Below are positions 9,164-17,846 of a stretch of 64,000 nucleotides of DNA, in pieces (positions within the stretch are counted from its first letter, which is position 1; each line of letters starts with the position of its first letter). The DNA comes from an uncultured Litoreibacter sp. (GTDB taxonomy: Bacteria > Pseudomonadota > Alphaproteobacteria > Rhodobacterales > Rhodobacteraceae), in contig CANLUY010000001.1 of NCBI GenBank assembly GCA_947494435.1, forward strand, positions 1,664,001-1,728,000. Direction: 5' to 3'. Both the position numbers and the translations under genes were made by a program. The notes under the pieces are model-generated. The model was not told the DNA's origin. It did not search any database and saw only the letters and a list, made by a program, of their open reading frames with translations.

Positions 9164-10261
9164 ATGGGCTTCAGAATGGGTATCGTCGGCATGCCGAATG
9201 TGGGCAAATCCACGCTCTTCAACGCGCTGACCAAAACCGCCGCCGCGCAAGCCGCCAACTTCCCCTTCTGCACGATCGAGCCTAATGTCGGCGAGGTCGC
9301 CGTCCCCGACGCGCGCCTCGACAAGCTCGCCGCCATCGCCAGCTCCAAACAGATCATCCCCGCCCGCATGACCTTTGTCGACATCGCGGGCCTCGTCAAA
9401 GGCGCCTCCAAGGGCGAGGGCCTCGGCAACCAGTTCCTCGCCAATATCCGCGAAACCGACGCCATCGCCCATGTCCTGCGCTGCTTTGAAGACGGCGACA
9501 TCACCCATGTCGATGGCCGCGTCGACCCCGTCGCCGACGCCGACACCATCGAGACCGAACTTATGCTCGCCGACCTTGAGAGCATCGAGAAACGCCTCGT
9601 CAATATCGTGCGCAAAGTCCGCGGCGGCGACAAAGAGGCCGTCCAACAGGAACGCCTCCTCAATGCCGCCCGTGAAGCGCTCGAAAACGGCAAACCCGCC
9701 CGCACGGTCGAGGTTGACGCCGAGGACGCCAAGGCCTGGAAGGGCCTGCAACTCCTGACCACCAAGCCGATCCTCTATGTCTGCAATGTCGAGGAAAGTG
9801 CCGCCGCCACCGGCAATGCCTTCTCCGCCGCCGTTGAAAAAATGGCAGCAGAGCAGGGCGCAGGCACCGTCACCATCTCGGCCCAGATCGAGGAAGAAAT
9901 CTCCCAACTGGATCCCGACGAAGCGCAAATGTTCCTCGAAGAAATGGGCTTAGAGGAAGCCGGCCTCGACCGCCTGATCCGCGCAGGCTACGAGCTGCTA
10001 CACTTGGAAACCTACTTCACCGTCGGCCCCAAAGAAGCCCGCGCCTGGACCATCCGCGCCGGCACCTCCGCCCCCAAAGCCGCAGGCGTCATCCACGGCG
10101 ATTTCGAAAAAGGCTTCATCCGCGCCGAAACCATCGCCTATGACGATTTCGTCTCACTCGGCGGCGAACAACCGGCGAAAGAAGCCGGTAAAATGCGGGC
10201 TGAAGGGAAGGCCTATACGGTCAGAGACGGGGACGTTTTACACTTTTTGTTCAATAACTAA
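9164..10261 (+). CDS. ychF: Ribosome-associated ATPase/GTPase YchF (Obg family)
   Basis: Translation- and stress-associated P-loop NTPase of the Obg subfamily. The 365-residue protein starts MGFRMGIVGMPNVGKST, with the P-loop at the N-terminus, then G3 DIAGLVKGAS and the YVCNVEE motif that replaces NKxD and makes YchF prefer ATP. A coiled-coil insertion is followed by a C-terminal TGS domain (ETYFTVGPKEARAWT, IHGDFEKGFIRAE). The ATG at 9164 has an AAAGGA ribosome site and matches the family N-terminus. The frame also opens at 9095, but that extension is not family-like. Confidence 0.97.
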   Translation: MGFRMGIVGMPNVGKSTLFNALTKTAAAQAANFPFCTIEPNVGEVAVPDARLDKLAAIASSKQIIPARMTFVDIAGLVKGASKGEGLGNQFLANIRETDAIAHVLRCFEDGDITHVDGRVDPVADADTIETELMLADLESIEKRLVNIVRKVRGGDKEAVQQERLLNAAREALENGKPARTVEVDAEDAKAWKGLQLLTTKPILYVCNVEESAAATGNAFSAAVEKMAAEQGAGTVTISAQIEEEISQLDPDEAQMFLEEMGLEEAGLDRLIRAGYELLHLETYFTVGPKEARAWTIRAGTSAPKAAGVIHGDFEKGFIRAETIAYDDFVSLGGEQPAKEAGKMRAEGKAYTVRDGDVLHFLFNN

Positions 10262-10294
10262 ACCGATGGGCACCATGCCAACTGGCTCGACAGT

Positions 10295-10774
10295 CTACGT
10301 CGCATGCGAACCGTACACGGAGAATAGAGCCTCGTAAAAGGTGGCATATTCCTTGTCCAAATCGCGACTGCGCAAAGGCGTTAAACGATCAAGGGTTTCA
10401 GTTGGAACATGCGCGAACCCGGCGTTTGCTATCGTCTCGTGAATACGCGCTTCAGTCAGATCAACAGAAGTAGCGTCTGACACAAAAAATGCGCGTGACT
10501 TGGAAATCTCAAACAGACAGTAAACCGGCCCAAGGAACGAGAGTTCGACCATGAAAGCACGGCTGTCATCTGTCGAAATCTCAAGCCGATAAGCGACGTC
10601 TTCGTTGGTGTCCGTATGATCTTCCGGCCTGTAGTATTGCGCCATCAAGTCGATCAGTTCTCGGTAAGGGTCTTTCCTGAGAACTTTGTCGACAAAAGAA
10701 TAGTTGGGACGGGCAAGGTCGCCATAGACCGCCCAGATCTTGCGCAGCAACTCTTCTTCTCCTGCTGCTCGCAT
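10295..10774 (-). CDS. Hypothetical protein, partner of the HTH-TPR gene
   Basis: I do not recognise this 159-residue protein. It is acidic, with no signal peptide or membrane segment, and mixes helical ends with a hydrophobic centre (FMVELSFLGPVYCLFEISKS). Its ATG lies nine bases after the stop of the HTH-TPR gene, with a GGAG further upstream, so the two are almost certainly co-transcribed. A functional link is inferred only from that pairing. Confidence 0.6.
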   Translation of the reverse strand: MRAAGEEELLRKIWAVYGDLARPNYSFVDKVLRKDPYRELIDLMAQYYRPEDHTDTNEDVAYRLEISTDDSRAFMVELSFLGPVYCLFEISKSRAFFVSDATSVDLTEARIHETIANAGFAHVPTETLDRLTPLRSRDLDKEYATFYEALFSVYGSHAT

Positions 10775-10783
10775 ATCAGCTGT

Positions 10784-12535
10784 TCAAACTCCGCCACCGC
10801 GCCGAGACTGAATCTCGGCGATGATGTTATCCGACATCCCAACATAGTGATCCGCACTCGCCTCCAAAAACACCTCCCGCGCGGCTTCCACGTTGGCGGA
10901 CGCCCGATCCAAGTGCTCTACGAAGCCCGTCTTGTCAAAATACGCAATTTCGACACCCGCCAAATTCCCTTGAGTGACTGCCCAGTCGAGCGGCACCTTG
11001 TCCCTGGTCCACTCCTCCAACGCAGCTTTGTAGGCAGTGACCGCCTCGTCCAGCCGCGCGGTTCCGGTCTCGCGCTCTCCGAGGGTTAGGAGCGCATTGC
11101 CAAGGTTCATCTGCGTCCCGGCCCATTGGAGCGGCACCTTGTCTCTGGTCCATTCCTCCAGCGCGGCTTTGTAGGCTGTGACCGCCTCATCCAGCCGCGC
11201 GGTTCCGGTCTCGCGCTCTCCGAGGGTTAGGAGCGCATTGCCAAGGTTCATCTGCGTCATGGCCCAGTCGAGCGGCACCTTGTCTCTGGTCCGCTCATGC
11301 AACGCAGCTTTGTAGGCCGCAACTGCGTCATCCAGCCGCGCGGTTCCGGTCTCGCGTTCTCCGAGGGTTCGGAGCGCAGTGCCAAGGTTGTTCTGCGTCA
11401 TGGCCCAATCAAGCGGCACCTTGTCTCTGGTCCACTCCTCCAGCGCGGCTTTGTAGGCTGTAACCGCCTGTTCCAACCGCGCGGTCCCGGTCTCACGTTG
11501 TCCGAGGTTTGCGAGCGCATTGCCAAGGTTGTTCTGCGTCATGGCCCAATCAAGCGGCACCTTGTCTCTGGTCCGCTTCTCCAGCGCAGCCGTGAAGGCT
11601 GTGACCGCCTCGTCCAGCCGCGCGGTCCCGGTCTCACGTTGTCCGAGGTTTGCGAGCGCAATGCCAAGATCGTTTAGGGCATTCCCAACCGCCGCGAACC
11701 CCAACGCCCGAGATTTGACCACTTCAGCGAGATCAATCGCCAGCTCCAGATCAAGATTAATGCCTTTGTCCCGGCCGCGTTCGTAGAAAGACTTAAACAA
11801 GGCGCGTAGGTTCTCAAGCTCAGCCGTCCCACCCACCTCCAAATCTGCCTTCCGCACCAGCAGCTTTGCAGCGCGTTTCGTATCCCGATCCAGCAGCGCT
11901 ACCTCAACCCCTCGGTCAAACAGCTTGCCCTGACGCGCTTTCGTTTCTTCCTCTTCCCGCGCCAAAGCCGCATCAATCGCATCCGCCGCAGACCCGTACT
12001 CCCCCTCCGCAGACAGCTCCGCGACACGTTTCAACACCTCATCCACGAAATCCCCGTGGTTGGACGACACCTTCCCATCCGCCTGCACCCGCACAGCCAC
12101 ATCCATGGCGTTCTGCAGCTCCAGCCAAGCCTGCCCAACATCGTCTGTGTCCGCCGCCACCCGCTGCGCCAGGACGATCAAGGCGTTCTCCGTGATACCC
12201 GCCGCACGCAACGTGTCGGCAGCGCCGCTCGTCTCAGATTGCGCAAGTGCCGCATCCGCAACCCGGTCCGCTTGGGTGGTCTCCGTTTCCTCCGTAGTGT
12301 CTGAACCGAGAAACCGGTCAATCCAATCTTCATCCAATTCCAGCGCTGCGATCAGCTTCCCAACCGTGGGCGGGCTGATGGAGCGTTTGCCCTTTTCAAT
12401 GTCAGACAAAAACGAGATTCCAGAGGTTCCGCCCATCGCGTTAGACAGGTCTTTCAGTTGCCATCCCTTCAAGGATCTGGCGCGCCTCACCGCGGCTCCG
12501 AACTCATCCAGCAGGCTCTGTGGAACTTTAGACAA
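10784..12535 (-). CDS. XRE-type HTH protein with C-terminal tetratricopeptide repeats
   Basis: A 583-residue protein. Residues about 10-70 form an XRE/Cro-type HTH (RRARSLKGWQLKDLS ... FLSDIEKGKRSISPPT). Residues about 75-270 are helical and unassigned. From about 290 come TPR-like repeats of 47 residues with the signature NNLGNAL-LGERETGTARLDEAV-YKAALEEWTRDKVPLDWA, at least five of them nearly identical. The likely role is a regulator whose TPR scaffold binds a partner or peptide, perhaps the small protein encoded next. The near-identity of the repeats, also at DNA level, points to recent tandem duplication, so copy number may vary between strains. No ATPase or peptidase domain is seen. Confidence 0.8.
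   Translation of the reverse strand: MSKVPQSLLDEFGAAVRRARSLKGWQLKDLSNAMGGTSGISFLSDIEKGKRSISPPTVGKLIAALELDEDWIDRFLGSDTTEETETTQADRVADAALAQSETSGAADTLRAAGITENALIVLAQRVAADTDDVGQAWLELQNAMDVAVRVQADGKVSSNHGDFVDEVLKRVAELSAEGEYGSAADAIDAALAREEEETKARQGKLFDRGVEVALLDRDTKRAAKLLVRKADLEVGGTAELENLRALFKSFYERGRDKGINLDLELAIDLAEVVKSRALGFAAVGNALNDLGIALANLGQRETGTARLDEAVTAFTAALEKRTRDKVPLDWAMTQNNLGNALANLGQRETGTARLEQAVTAYKAALEEWTRDKVPLDWAMTQNNLGTALRTLGERETGTARLDDAVAAYKAALHERTRDKVPLDWAMTQMNLGNALLTLGERETGTARLDEAVTAYKAALEEWTRDKVPLQWAGTQMNLGNALLTLGERETGTARLDEAVTAYKAALEEWTRDKVPLDWAVTQGNLAGVEIAYFDKTGFVEHLDRASANVEAAREVFLEASADHYVGMSDNIIAEIQSRRGGGV
10960..11665 (-). repeat. Five 141-bp tandem repeats inside the HTH-TPR gene
   Basis: The block GCGGCACCTTGTC recurs at 10990, 11131, 11272, 11413 and 11554, an exact 141-base spacing. 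Each unit encodes 47 residues and differs from its neighbours at few positions. Repeat ends are approximate. Confidence 0.9.
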
Positions 12536-12671
12536 CTATGAACAATCTTGTGGCGGGATCGGTAAATCCGTTTTCTCGAAATCGTTCAAACAACCAATCA
12601 TCTTAGTTATGAGCGGTCAACATGTCCGCTTAGTCGCTGGCCAGTGTCTCCCTCAATCGAAAGACACGAAA

Positions 12672-12851
12672 ATGACTTACCTAACCGAACTCCTTACCCT
12701 GCTCGCCGCACTCGCAGTCTGGGTCCAGACACCTGACGGCACCAACACCCTCGCCGCCGCAATTTGCATTGCTGCGCTCTGTGGGGTCGGGTCCCGGACC
12801 TGCCTGCTCGCGACCCTGCTGCTGCACATCGTGCTGATCGTAATTCTCTAA
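12672..12851 (+). CDS. Small hypothetical membrane protein, 59 residues
   Basis: A short frame starting MTYLTELLTLLAALAVW with two hydrophobic stretches (about 5-18 and 38-59). It has no Asp/Glu/Lys-rich domain and matches no family I know. A weak GAAAG lies upstream. After the stop, a G-U-containing hairpin at about 12857-12883 has no clear T run. Coding is plausible but unproven. Confidence 0.45.
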   Translation: MTYLTELLTLLAALAVWVQTPDGTNTLAAAICIAALCGVGSRTCLLATLLLHIVLIVIL

Positions 12852-13056
12852 AGCACCGGTCGCTCCCTTCTCGGGGGCGGCCACATCTCCGCTGGGCTCC
12901 TATTTGTTAACAAACCCTAAAGAAAACAGAGCGGCAGTTTTGTACAAGTTGGGTTTTGGCGTGATTTATTTTGTACAAATTGGACAAAAACCCGTTTTTC
13001 GCCCGACCCAGCTTTTTGTCTTGCCCCTCTCTGGCCCCGCCGCTAAACGGGTCAGC

Positions 13057-13146
13057 GGAGACGTGGCCGAGTGGTCGAAGGCGCTCCCCTGCTAAGGGAG
13101 TAGGCCCGGAAGGGTCTCGAGGGTTCGAATCCCTTCGTCTCCGCCA
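13057..13146 (+). tRNA. tRNA-Ser(GCU)
   Basis: A 90-base gene with a 7-bp acceptor stem (GGAGACG/CGTCTCC), anticodon stem CTCCC/GGGAG around loop CTGCTAA (anticodon GCT), the long variable arm of a class II tRNA, T-loop TTCGAAT, discriminator G and an encoded CCA. It reads AGC/AGU serine codons. Confidence 0.96.
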
Positions 13147-14698
13147 CAAGCCCACTTAACTAATTGAAATGTGAAACTTAAACAGGTGTTTTTGTTTCTC
13201 GTTCCCACAGCTGCGTTTTGCTTAGCTGCCGTTAAGCGTCTCACCGTCACTCCAGTCGTTTGGTGCCTTACCCGTGACGAGCACTCGTTCGCGGCTGAGT
13301 TTGCTGTAGTTTTACCGACTTAACCAAGACGCCCGAATGCCCAAGGTTCTGCGAATTTGCGACCATCTTCGCTACAGACTGCGACTTGTCCACGGCATGA
13401 CGCGCCTACACGTTTCGAAAGGTGCGAGTGAAGGCACAAGGCCAGATCGGCTGTGGGGGACGACCGCGCCGATGTGTCATATCTGGATTTTGATAGGCTT
13501 AGATTTCTGTCGCTTGCAATCCAAGACGTTGGCAATACTAGGTACCAGCCTTCTGACACTTAGCTGGATCGTCTTTGCACTCAAGACCGTCAGCCCGACA
13601 AATCCCGCGTTTGGGCAGTGACATCCTCAAGTATCGCCTTCGAAAACAACTTCCACTTCGTGCGGATCATTGAACGCAGCGCAGTGCCCAGACTGCACCA
13701 TCTGGCTGTCACGGACAAACCAGGTTTCAGCCAAAAAATCAAAACCCACATGGCTTTGATAAAACGACTTGGACGGCTTGCCGTGATGCGCGATGATGCT
13801 GGAAAGTCTTTCGACAGCAGTCATCAACGACGCGATCTCAATTAAAGGTCTTGCCTACCGCTGGTGGCGCGATCAGCCGCAAGCGCTGCAGTAAATCAAA
13901 GACAAATTTCCGGGTGCCGGCCAAAACGCGAAAAACGTCCGATCGATGCTTGGAAGTCTAGGGATGACATTGCCACCCTTTCGATCCTATCAGTCGGCTC
14001 GATTTGGAATATCGGCGCGTTGGATAGGCGGTTCAACAAAACCTCAAGTCGCTGTGTTTTGCGTTTCGGGTGCAAGATACTTGGCAAAGATTTGGACGTA
14101 TTGATCAGGCGCGTTCTTGCTACTTTTGGCGAAGACTTCATCAACGCGATCTTGCGGGGTGCATGCAAAGCCAACCTTCAATACTATAGGGATGACTTGG
14201 CATTCGAGCGTTTTGAAGGCACCAAATGCGAGTTCGTTTTTTGCGGGCTCTTCTGTATATCCGGACGCCTGCACACTCTCGGATTCTTCGCACGGGATCG
14301 GCTGCTAGCGGATCATAGCGTACAAGTCTGCCTCGCGTTTGCGGTCGTGCCTCAGGAATTTCAAGATAGCGGTGATATCTTGTTAGAAGCGGCCACGGGC
14401 ATTACGGCGCACCGACGACTAGGGCTTCCAAACTTTAAAGATTCAGTAACTTATCCTCCAATCCGAAATGTCCTAAGTCAACAACATTCCAGCGCTGACA
14501 GTTCACCACATTACGGGATGCCGCTGTGCATCCAAGTTCAGCAAAAAAGAGCCCAGACCTAAGAAATGCTGCAACGCGCTCAAAGGTCAGCTTGGCTGTC
14601 TCTTTGCCAAGTCGCTTTAGTATTTTCGAGAAAAAACAGACGCTCTGTAAAATTCCCAGAAGTTCATGCGACTATGATTGAAACAGAAGGAGATTTTT
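13147..14698. other. Gene-poor, possibly decayed accessory stretch
   Basis: About 1.55 kb downstream of tRNA-Ser. Several frames of 60-230 codons overlap on both strands, but none has a credible ribosome site, a full-length family match, or a frame that continues without interruption. Near 13940-14030 a plus frame vaguely recalls a DUF1127-like segment (IDAWKSRDDIATLS), and a minus frame at 14044-14274 looks protein-like, but both break off. No integrase or repeated tRNA end is seen. It is most simply a graveyard of decayed genes. Confidence 0.5.
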
Positions 14699-15046
14699 AT
14701 GCAGTACATGCTTGCAGCCATCGAGACAAAATCTGATTTTGATCGGCGTTCCGGTCCTGATGCCGAAACCTATTGGGCGGGGTGGCAGGTGTATACCAGA
14801 GCCCTTCAAGAAGCCGGAGTGCTTGTGACCGGTGAGGCCCTGAACCTGCCCGAAACCGCTACGACCGTACGCGCGCGTGACGGCAAGCATGTGATTGAAG
14901 ACGGCCCATTTTCTGATAGCCGAGAGCAGCTCGCCGGATTTTACGTCATAGAGGTATCGGACCTTGATGCCGCTTTGGCGTGGGCTGCCCGTATGCCCTG
15001 TGCCGAGAGCGGTGCGGTGGAAGTGCGCCCAGTTCTTGCGATGTGA
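14699..15046 (+). CDS. DGPF/YCII-domain protein, partner of an ECF42-like sigma factor
   Basis: A 115-residue YCII-related protein (DGPF domain) with a ferredoxin-like alpha-beta fold. It carries the name-giving DGPF motif at about residues 74-77 (VIEDGPFSDSREQLAGFYVIEV). A GGAG ribosome site precedes ATG 14699. Its TGA overlaps the next ATG by one base. Genes of this type are characteristically paired with ECF42 sigma factors, which fits exactly. Biochemical role is unknown; small-molecule binding or catalysis is often suggested for the family. Confidence 0.88.
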   Translation: MQYMLAAIETKSDFDRRSGPDAETYWAGWQVYTRALQEAGVLVTGEALNLPETATTVRARDGKHVIEDGPFSDSREQLAGFYVIEVSDLDAALAWAARMPCAESGAVEVRPVLAM

Positions 15047-16290
15047 TGGCTGCAGCTGTTGATCCGCGTCAGACTGTTGCCGAACATGCCGGTCGCGAAG
15101 TGTTTGGCAAACTGACGAGCTATCTGGCTGGTCGATATGGCACCCACGCGGAGGCGGAGGATGCGTTGTCAAAGGCGCTTATCGCCGCGCTGGAAGCGTG
15201 GCCGAAAACAGGCGTGCCAGATAATCCCGCTGCTTGGCTGTTGACCGTCGCTCGCAGACGTCTGGCCGACACAGCACGTCGTGGCAGTCGCGCTCACGCT
15301 GCGCAAACACATTTGGAGATGATCCAAGATGAGTTGGAAAACGAAGCGATGACCGCAACCGACCTGCCTGACCGGCGGCTGGAACTGATGTTCACCTGCA
15401 CCCATCCAGCCATTGACCGCGCACTACAAGCCCCGCTGATGTTGCAATCCGTGCTGGGTTTTGACGCCGAAGCAATCGCTGCTGCGTTTCTGATCCCGGG
15501 CAACACGATGGGCCAGCGCCTCGCCCGCGCTAAAAACAAGATCCGAGAGGCCGCAGTGCCGTTTGCTGTCCCCGATGAGGCGGAGCACGCGACGCGCCTC
15601 GCGGCAGTGCTTGACGCGATTTATGTCTGCTATCACGCAGGCTGGGCCATGAACGGATCAGGGTCTAAGGCAAAAAGATCGGAAGGGATTTGGCTTGCGT
15701 CGATCCTGCTTCATGCTTTGCCAGACCAGCCAGAGGTTCTTGGTTTGAACGCATTGCTCTTGTACATTGATGCGCGGCGCGAGACCGAGGTCTCTTCGAT
15801 TTACATCCCGCTTGATGAACGAGACACGCGGGCTTGGGACAAACGCAAGATACACGCCGCAGACAAGCTGATGGCCAAGGCCGCACAGGCGGAATTACCG
15901 GGACGGTTTCAACTTGAGGCCGCGATCCAATCTGCACATTGCGACCGTGCCCGGACGGGACGAACGGATTGGAAGGCGATTGTTGGTCTATACACAGTCC
16001 TGATCCGCCTCGCGCCGTCAACTGGCAGCACAATCGGCTATGCGGCGGCTCTGTGTCTGTCGGGGCGACCGGACGCAGCGTTGGAGGTTCTTGATGCACT
16101 CGATCCCAAGCTGACCCGTGACCACCAACCCTATTGGGCCGTCCGCGCAAAAGCACTTGAGGACAATGGACAAACGCGTTTGGGGGTTGAGGCTTATGCG
16201 ATTGCTTCGGGGCTAGCGATAGCACCTGCAGAGAAAGCGTTTCTGCTGGACCGCATGATGCAGTTGAAGAAAAATTTGCCCGATATGTAA
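15046..16290 (+). CDS. ECF-type RNA polymerase sigma factor, ECF42-like with long C-terminal extension
   Basis: A 414-residue alternative sigma factor. Region 2 is at about 15-80 (YGTHAEAEDALSKALIAALEAWP), region 4 at about 110-180 (SVLGFDAEAIAAAFLIPGNTMGQRLARAKNKIREA), and a roughly 230-residue helical, TPR-like C-terminal extension follows, as in ECF42 proteins. No anti-sigma gene is adjacent. In ECF42 systems the extension itself is thought to control activity. The ATG at 15046 shares one base with the stop of the DGPF gene, implying translational coupling. The downstream oxidoreductase, GST-like and DUF2461 genes lie on the same strand and may form its operon. Confidence 0.9.
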   Translation: MAAAVDPRQTVAEHAGREVFGKLTSYLAGRYGTHAEAEDALSKALIAALEAWPKTGVPDNPAAWLLTVARRRLADTARRGSRAHAAQTHLEMIQDELENEAMTATDLPDRRLELMFTCTHPAIDRALQAPLMLQSVLGFDAEAIAAAFLIPGNTMGQRLARAKNKIREAAVPFAVPDEAEHATRLAAVLDAIYVCYHAGWAMNGSGSKAKRSEGIWLASILLHALPDQPEVLGLNALLLYIDARRETEVSSIYIPLDERDTRAWDKRKIHAADKLMAKAAQAELPGRFQLEAAIQSAHCDRARTGRTDWKAIVGLYTVLIRLAPSTGSTIGYAAALCLSGRPDAALEVLDALDPKLTRDHQPYWAVRAKALEDNGQTRLGVEAYAIASGLAIAPAEKAFLLDRMMQLKKNLPDM

Positions 16291-16347
16291 AAATCGCCCG
16301 CTGCCTTTCGACTTCATCGTGACATCCAGCAAGGAAAGGAGCTCACG

Positions 16348-17130
16348 ATGTTACTTAAAGGCAAAAACGCGGTGATTTTTGCCGCAAATGGTATGATTTC
16401 CAAAGGCGTCGCGCGCGCTATGGCGCAGCACGGGGCCAATATCCATCTGGCAGCACATCGCCCCGATGACCTTTCGGACGTCGTTCGCGAACTGACGGAT
16501 GCAGGTCACAACGCCTTTGTGTCCGAAGTGGACGCGACCGATCCCGCCGCGGTTCGGTCTTATGTCGAAGGCTTCACCAAAGCGGTCGGGACCATCGACA
16601 TCACATTCAACGGCATCGGCGGACGGCCGTCACAGCTTGGCTATCCTGCGCGGTCGGATGAGACGCCGTTGGAAGACTTTCTGCTGCCATTGAATCGCAT
16701 CGTTGGGTCGCAATTCTTGACGTCGCGCGAAGTGGCACGAGTAATGGCAAAGCAAGGAAGCGGGTCAATCCTGACGCTGTCGGCCACATTGTCTGGCGGC
16801 GCGTTCGATTACATGGCCGGGATCGCTGCGACATGCGGTGCGGTCGAAGTGATGACCAATTCACTCGCCGCGGAATTCGGACCCAAAGGCATTCGTGTGA
16901 ACTGTGTCCGGGGCTCTGCCATGCCTGAAACACGGACGATTCATGAAACCGGTGCGGGCCAGGCGGCTTTGCGGGAAACACCGCCTGATTTCGGCATCCC
17001 GCCGCTCGGACGTCCGATCTCGGTTGAGGAAACCGCGAAAGCCGCAGTTTTCCTCGCGTCCGACCTCGCTTCCGGCATGACCGCCCAAATGGTCACCGTC
17101 TGCGCCGGCCAATTCCCAACACATATTTAA
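16348..17130 (+). CDS. SDR-family protein lacking the catalytic Tyr and Lys
   Basis: A 260-residue short-chain dehydrogenase/reductase fold. It keeps a Rossmann start (AVIFAANGMISKGVARAMA), the catalytic-type Ser in LSATLSGG, and the NSLAAEFGPKGIRVNCVRGSAMPET block. The YxxxK motif is missing: alignment on AVEVMTNSLAAEFG puts Ile159 and Cys163 where Tyr and Lys should be. It is therefore unlikely to be a normal NAD(P)H oxidoreductase. It may bind a cofactor or act in another way. A GGAAAGGAG ribosome site is clear. It follows the sigma-factor gene after 57 bases and precedes the GST-like gene by 11. Confidence 0.85.
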   Translation: MLLKGKNAVIFAANGMISKGVARAMAQHGANIHLAAHRPDDLSDVVRELTDAGHNAFVSEVDATDPAAVRSYVEGFTKAVGTIDITFNGIGGRPSQLGYPARSDETPLEDFLLPLNRIVGSQFLTSREVARVMAKQGSGSILTLSATLSGGAFDYMAGIAATCGAVEVMTNSLAAEFGPKGIRVNCVRGSAMPETRTIHETGAGQAALRETPPDFGIPPLGRPISVEETAKAAVFLASDLASGMTAQMVTVCAGQFPTHI

Positions 17131-17141
17131 GGAACACGCCG

Positions 17142-17846
17142 ATGCTGACACTCATAAAACTCCCGACAGCCTGGGGCCTGCGCAATGCCTCTGCCTTTAA
17201 TCTTAAAGCAGAGGCGCTGCTGGCGCTCTCTGGCATAGCATTCGAGGCCGAGGAAGCCCTTCCCAACAAAGGCCCCAAAGGCAAATTGCCTGCTTTGAAA
17301 ACACCCGAAGGGGTGATTGGCGACAGCGCATTGATCCACAAATATCTGGTAGAAAAACACGGTTTTGACATTGACGCTGCACTCACGCCTGTCCAGCGCG
17401 CGGATGCGCTGGCCTATCAGAAGATGGCAGAGGAATACCTGTATTTCATCGCGCTCTATATCCGGTGGGTGGTTGAGCCTGAAGAAACCAAGGTGTTCTT
17501 TGCGGGCATCCCTGGTGTCCTGCGTGGGTTTGTTTTTGGTCGCTTGCAAAAGGCTGTGAAACGCACCTTGCACGGGCAGGGGCTGGCCCGTCATTCTGAT
17601 GAAGAGATCTTTGCATTCGGAAAAGAAGTGATCGACGCGCTAGACGCCCGGATTGGGGATGGCCCGTTTTTCTTTGGTGACGTCATCCACAGCGTTGACG
17701 CCGCACTTTACCCGCAGATCGTCAATATCACTGATGCGCCGTATCACACCGCCTTCAATGAATACGCCCGCAGCAAGCCGCGCCTGATCGCTTATGCCAA
17801 ACGCTGCGATGCGCAGATTTTCGGGGGGCAGACCAATGGCGCATGA
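17142..17846 (+). CDS. Glutathione S-transferase-like protein
   Basis: A 234-residue two-domain GST-fold protein. The N-terminal thioredoxin-like half has the cis-Pro segment KGKLPALKTPEG and the glutathione-contact-like GDSALIHKYL. The helical C-terminal half carries the GDVIHSVDAALYPQI stretch. Overall it is closer to the Fax/metaxin-like GSTs than to classical detoxification enzymes. No obvious catalytic Tyr/Ser/Cys can be assigned at the N-terminus. It overlaps the DUF2461 gene by 11 bases, so the two are co-translated. Detoxification in the ECF42 operon is an inference. Confidence 0.8.
   Translation: MLTLIKLPTAWGLRNASAFNLKAEALLALSGIAFEAEEALPNKGPKGKLPALKTPEGVIGDSALIHKYLVEKHGFDIDAALTPVQRADALAYQKMAEEYLYFIALYIRWVVEPEETKVFFAGIPGVLRGFVFGRLQKAVKRTLHGQGLARHSDEEIFAFGKEVIDALDARIGDGPFFFGDVIHSVDAALYPQIVNITDAPYHTAFNEYARSKPRLIAYAKRCDAQIFGGQTNGA

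Noticed and set aside
12060-12671. Plus-strand frame upstream of the small membrane protein
   Set aside because: It is in frame with the 59-residue gene but lies antisense to the HTH domain, and is Ser/Arg-rich without a family match.
12907-13155. Minus-strand frame reading RRRDSNPRDPS-like sequence
   Set aside because: It is the antisense translation of tRNA-Ser, a well-known source of false proteins.
13864-14562. Plus-strand 232-codon frame
   Set aside because: No ribosome site, no convincing domain beyond a short DUF1127-like stretch; overlaps protein-like minus frames.
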